Shown here: one piece after another, positions 3,076 through 5,794 of the stretch | Position numbering within the stretch: position 1 is the first letter of the stretch | Layout: each line of letters begins with the position of its first letter | Source: Rubrobacteraceae bacterium | Lineage (GTDB): Bacteria; Actinomycetota; Rubrobacteria; Rubrobacterales; Rubrobacteraceae | NCBI GenBank assembly: GCA_029240775.1 | Contig: JARDZQ010000130.1 | Span: 1-5,794 of the forward strand | Reading direction: 5' to 3' | DNA length: 5,794 nt | Program-made: the position numbers and the translations under genes | The notes under the pieces: generated by a model | Told to the model about the DNA's origin: nothing | The model's database searches: none | Seen by the model: the letters and a program-made list of their open reading frames with translations, nothing else

Positions 3076-5016
3076 TTGGGGACTAAAGCCGCGCCCAAGC
3101 GCTCCAAGAGCACCTACGATGCAAGCTCCATACAGGTCCTGGAGGGGCTCGAGGCCGTAAAGCGGCGTCCCGGGATGTACATCGGCTCGACGGGGCCGCG
3201 GGGGCTTCACCACCTCGTATGGGAGATCGTGGACAACTCCATAGACGAGGCGCTCGCCGGGTACTGCTCGGAGATCCTTGTTACCGTCCACGAAGACAAC
3301 TCCGTCTCCGTGAGAGATGACGGGCGAGGGATGCCGGTCGGCAAGATGGAGAAGTACGGCAAGTCCGCCGCCGAGGTCATCATGACCACGCTGCACGCCG
3401 GCGGCAAGTTCGACGGGCAGGGCTACAAGGTCTCCGGTGGGCTGCACGGCGTCGGCGCCTCGGTCGTCAACGCGCTCTCGGAGTGGCTGGAGATGGAGAT
3501 CCGGCGCGAGGGTCACGTGTGGACCCAGCGCTACGAGCGCGGCTTCCCGAAGGGGGATCTCGCGAAGGCGAGAAAGCTCAAGAGGGGCGAGGGGACGGGG
3601 ACCCAGATCAGCTTCATGCCCGACCCCGAGGTCTTCACCGAGACCCTCGAGTTGTCTTTCGACACGCTCTCTCGCCGCTTCAGAGAGTCGGCCTTCCTCA
3701 ACAAGGGGCTTAAGATCCGGCTCATCGACGAGCGCGAGGAGGGCCGGGAGGTCGCCTACCAGTACGAGGGTGGCATCAGGGACTTCGTGGCGCACATCAA
3801 CGAGGCCAAGGACCCCGTGCACAAGACCGTCTTCTACTTCCAGCGCGAGGACGAGGGGGTGGGGGACGTCGAGGTCGCGATGCAGTGGAACAACGGCTTT
3901 CAGGACTCCGTCTTCACCTTTGCCAACAACATCAACACGCACGAGGGCGGGGCGCACCTCTCCGGCTTCAGGGCGGCGCTGTCGCGTACGATCAACGCCT
4001 ACGCCAGGCACAAGGGCCTCCTCAAGGAGAAAGAGGAGAACCTCACCGGCGACGACATCCGGGAGGGGCTCGCGGCCGTCATCTCGGTGAAGTTGAGGGA
4101 TCCGCAGTTCGAGGGGCAGACCAAGACCAAGCTCGGGAACACCGAGATCAAGGGCCTCGTGGAGAGCTCCACGAACCGCTTTCTCGCCGAGTTCCTGGAG
4201 GAGCGCCCCGCCGAGGCAAAGGCGATCATCAACAAGGCCCTGCAGGCTGCGAGGGCGCGCCAGGCCGCGCGGAAGGTCCGCGACACTATCCGCAAGGGCT
4301 ATCTCGAGAGCTCGACCCTGCCAGGCAAGCTGGCGGATTGTTCCTCGAAGGACCCGGCCAGGAGCGAGCTCTACATCGTCGAGGGCGACTCGGCGGGCGG
4401 ATCTGCCAAGCAGGGCAGGGAGCGTAACTTCCAGGCGATACTGCCTTTGAGGGGCAAGATCCTCAACGTCGAGAAGGCCAACATCAACAAGGTCCTCTCC
4501 AACGTCGAGATACAGGCCATGATCAGCGCTATAGGTGCCGGGGTGGGGGAGACCTTCGACGTGGCGCAGGCCCGCTACAACAAGGTCATCATCATGACCG
4601 ACGCCGACGTGGACGGGAGTAATATTCGAACTCTGATCCTGACCTTCCTGTTCAGGAACATGCCGGAGTTGATCGAGGCCGGCTACGTGTACATCGCGCA
4701 GCCTCCGCTCTACAAGATCACGCATGGGCGCAAGGACTACTACGTCTACAACGACCGGGAGCTGCAGGAGACTCTGACGCGCCTGAACGCCAACGGCAAC
4801 GCGAACATCGGCCGCTTCAAGGGCCTCGGGGAGATGAACCCGAACCAGCTCTGGGAGACGACGATGGACCCGCAGAACCGGACGCTCCTCCAGGTGACGG
4901 TAGAGTCTGCGGCGGTCGCGGACGAGCTCTTCACGCAGCTCATGGGCGACAAGGTCGAGCCACGCAAGGCCTTTATCGAGGAGAACGCCAGAGAGGTGAA
5001 GAACCTGGATGCTTGA
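3076..5016 (+). CDS. gyrB: DNA gyrase subunit B
   Basis: A 646-residue ATPase and TOPRIM subunit of gyrase, which with GyrA introduces negative supercoils. The GHKL ATPase carries E50 and N54 (E. coli E42 and N46), DDGRG (81-85), the glycine-rich lid SGGLHGVGASVVNALS, and QTK (348-350, E. coli Q335 and K337). The TOPRIM domain has EGDSAGGSAKQGR (436-448) with catalytic E436, PLRGKILNVEKA, and TDADVDG (508-514) with metal-binding D509 and D511. The protein ends in the usual NLDA and lacks the insertion of enterobacterial GyrB. T150 stands where E. coli has novobiocin-contacting R136; my alignment by eye suggests actinobacteria often lack that Arg. One oddity is N516 in place of the near-universal His of DG(A/S)HIRT, within a patch of A/T-ending codons. 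The start is TTG, supported by AGGAGGG. It overlaps gyrA by 8 bp. Confidence 0.98.
   Translation: MGTKAAPKRSKSTYDASSIQVLEGLEAVKRRPGMYIGSTGPRGLHHLVWEIVDNSIDEALAGYCSEILVTVHEDNSVSVRDDGRGMPVGKMEKYGKSAAEVIMTTLHAGGKFDGQGYKVSGGLHGVGASVVNALSEWLEMEIRREGHVWTQRYERGFPKGDLAKARKLKRGEGTGTQISFMPDPEVFTETLELSFDTLSRRFRESAFLNKGLKIRLIDEREEGREVAYQYEGGIRDFVAHINEAKDPVHKTVFYFQREDEGVGDVEVAMQWNNGFQDSVFTFANNINTHEGGAHLSGFRAALSRTINAYARHKGLLKEKEENLTGDDIREGLAAVISVKLRDPQFEGQTKTKLGNTEIKGLVESSTNRFLAEFLEERPAEAKAIINKALQAARARQAARKVRDTIRKGYLESSTLPGKLADCSSKDPARSELYIVEGDSAGGSAKQGRERNFQAILPLRGKILNVEKANINKVLSNVEIQAMISAIGAGVGETFDVAQARYNKVIIMTDADVDGSNIRTLILTFLFRNMPELIEAGYVYIAQPPLYKITHGRKDYYVYNDRELQETLTRLNANGNANIGRFKGLGEMNPNQLWETTMDPQNRTLLQVTVESAAVADELFTQLMGDKVEPRKAFIEENAREVKNLDA
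4994..4999 (+). promoter_or_regulatory. Ribosome binding site of gyrA, inside gyrB
   Basis: AGGTGA lies 9 nt before the ATG at 5009, within the last codons of gyrB. With the 8-bp overlap it supports coupled synthesis of the two gyrase subunits, which are needed in equal amounts. Confidence 0.65.
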
Positions 5017-5794
5017 TACTTTCTCGGGGAACATACGGCCCCACTCCATAGAAGACGAGATAAAGGACTCGTTCCTCTCGTACGCGATGAGCGTGATCGT
5101 CTCGCGCGCCCTGCCGGACGTGCGCGACGGTTTGAAGCCGGTTCACCGGCGTGTGCTCTACGCGATGCACGACCTCGGATTGCAGCCGAACCGGCCTTAC
5201 CGCAAGAGCGCGACGGTGGTAGGCGAGGTCATCGGTAAATATCACCCACACGGCGACTCTGCGGTCTACGACACGCTCACCAGGCTGGCGCAGGACTTCT
5301 CCATGCGCTACCCGCTGGTAGACGGCCAGGGGAACTTCGGGAGCGTTGACGGCGACCCGCCGGCGGCGATGCGCTACACCGAGGCGCGCCTGATGCGGAT
5401 AGCGACCGAGATGCTCAGGGACATAAGCTCCGACACGGTGGACTTCGTCCCGAACTTCGACGAGAGCCAGCGCCAGCCCGAGGTCTTGCCCGCCAGGTTC
5501 CCGAACCTGCTCGTCAACGGCTCCGACGGCATCGCGGTCGGGATGGCCACCAAGATCCCACCCCACAACCTCGGCGAGGTCGTGGACGCGACGGTGGCGC
5601 TCATCGAGACCCCTGACCTCGACGACGCGAAGATAGCGAAGCACATCAAGGGTCCTGACTTCCCGACCGGAGGCGTGATCGTCGGCCTGCGCGGCATCCG
5701 GGACGCGATCGAGACCGGGCGTGGGTCTGTGAGGGTGCAGGCCAAGGCGCACACCGAGCAGATAAAGGGGAACCGGACCCAGATCGTGGTAACC
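5009..5794 (+). CDS. gyrA: DNA gyrase subunit A, N-terminal part (runs off the window)
   Basis: The first 262 codons of gyrase A; the full protein is usually over 800 residues, and the frame is still open at the last base. It opens MLDTFSGNIRPHSIEDEIKD, then SYAMSVIVSRALPDVRDGLK (24-43), the normal start of the breakage-reunion domain. The active-site tyrosine is Y123 in AAMRYTE (119-125), with R122 beside it. The quinolone-resistance region reads GDSAVYD (82-88). S84 and D88 match E. coli S83 and D87, the quinolone-sensitive pattern, whereas M. tuberculosis has Ala at the Ser position. IAVGMATKIPPHN (175-187) carries the Ile that, by family knowledge, intercalates and bends DNA. The ATG lies inside the last codons of gyrB and is preceded by AGGTGA. 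The C-terminal DNA-wrapping domain is outside the window, so gyrase rather than ParC is inferred from the gyrB neighbour and origin location. Confidence 0.96.
   Translation, partial: MLDTFSGNIRPHSIEDEIKDSFLSYAMSVIVSRALPDVRDGLKPVHRRVLYAMHDLGLQPNRPYRKSATVVGEVIGKYHPHGDSAVYDTLTRLAQDFSMRYPLVDGQGNFGSVDGDPPAAMRYTEARLMRIATEMLRDISSDTVDFVPNFDESQRQPEVLPARFPNLLVNGSDGIAVGMATKIPPHNLGEVVDATVALIETPDLDDAKIAKHIKGPDFPTGGVIVGLRGIRDAIETGRGSVRVQAKAHTEQIKGNRTQIVVT

Noticed and set aside
3057..3086. Nine-codon leader peptide MTRRVLFGD overlapping the gyrB start
   Set aside because: No ribosome site precedes the ATG, and overlap of its stop with the gyrB start is expected by chance in so short a frame.
3043..5049. 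668-codon open frame on the - strand opposite gyrB
   Set aside because: It mirrors gyrB in a GC-rich antisense frame; the product is low-complexity (L, V, R, D, H rich) with no recognised domain.

Overview
This window is the replication-origin neighbourhood of a high-GC bacterial chromosome. From left to right it holds an intergenic oriC (about 1-458), dnaN (459-1595), a small S4-domain RNA-binding gene of the yaaA type (1612-1806), recF (1803-2918), a 157-bp intergenic region with a good sigma-70-type promoter, gyrB (3076-5016), and the first 262 codons of gyrA (5009 to the window end). All genes are on the + strand. dnaA would be expected just left of the window, but none of it can be recognised here.

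The organism is probably a deep-branching high-GC Gram-positive; a Rubrobacter-like actinobacterium is my best guess, at low to moderate confidence. Three things point that way. Codon use is strongly G/C-ending. GyrB is the short Gram-positive form (646 aa, without the C-terminal insertion of enterobacterial GyrB). GyrB also has a W-T-Q stretch where, as I recall, mycobacteria have W-S-Q. The S4 gene between dnaN and recF, and the lack of a DUF721 gene between recF and gyrB, are more like Firmicutes than like Mycobacterium or Streptomyces.

The origin is the most interesting part. It has 11 perfect DnaA boxes (TTATCCACA), 6 with one mismatch and 2 weaker ones within 350 bp. Their orientation is organised: boxes from 127 to 264 all face left and boxes from 273 to 387 all face right. 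The rightward run ends in two overlapping boxes, then a short GC block, then five TTA triplets and an AT-rich tract. This matches the box/GC-cluster/DnaA-trio layout of the Bacillus subtilis basal unwinding element. The AT-rich tract is enclosed by a 12-bp perfect inverted repeat and runs almost up to the dnaN start codon.

The genes form two transcription groups. dnaN-yaaA-recF are tightly packed (16-bp gap, then a 4-bp overlap). gyrB-gyrA overlap by 8 bp and have their own promoter after recF. Together they encode the sliding clamp, a small RNA-binding protein, a gap-repair loading factor and both DNA gyrase subunits. I see no mobile element, CRISPR array, tRNA or rRNA, and no wholly new system. 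The points worth a second look are the origin architecture, a local codon and residue anomaly in the GyrB metal-site motif, and an operator-like dyad over the gyrB -10 box.
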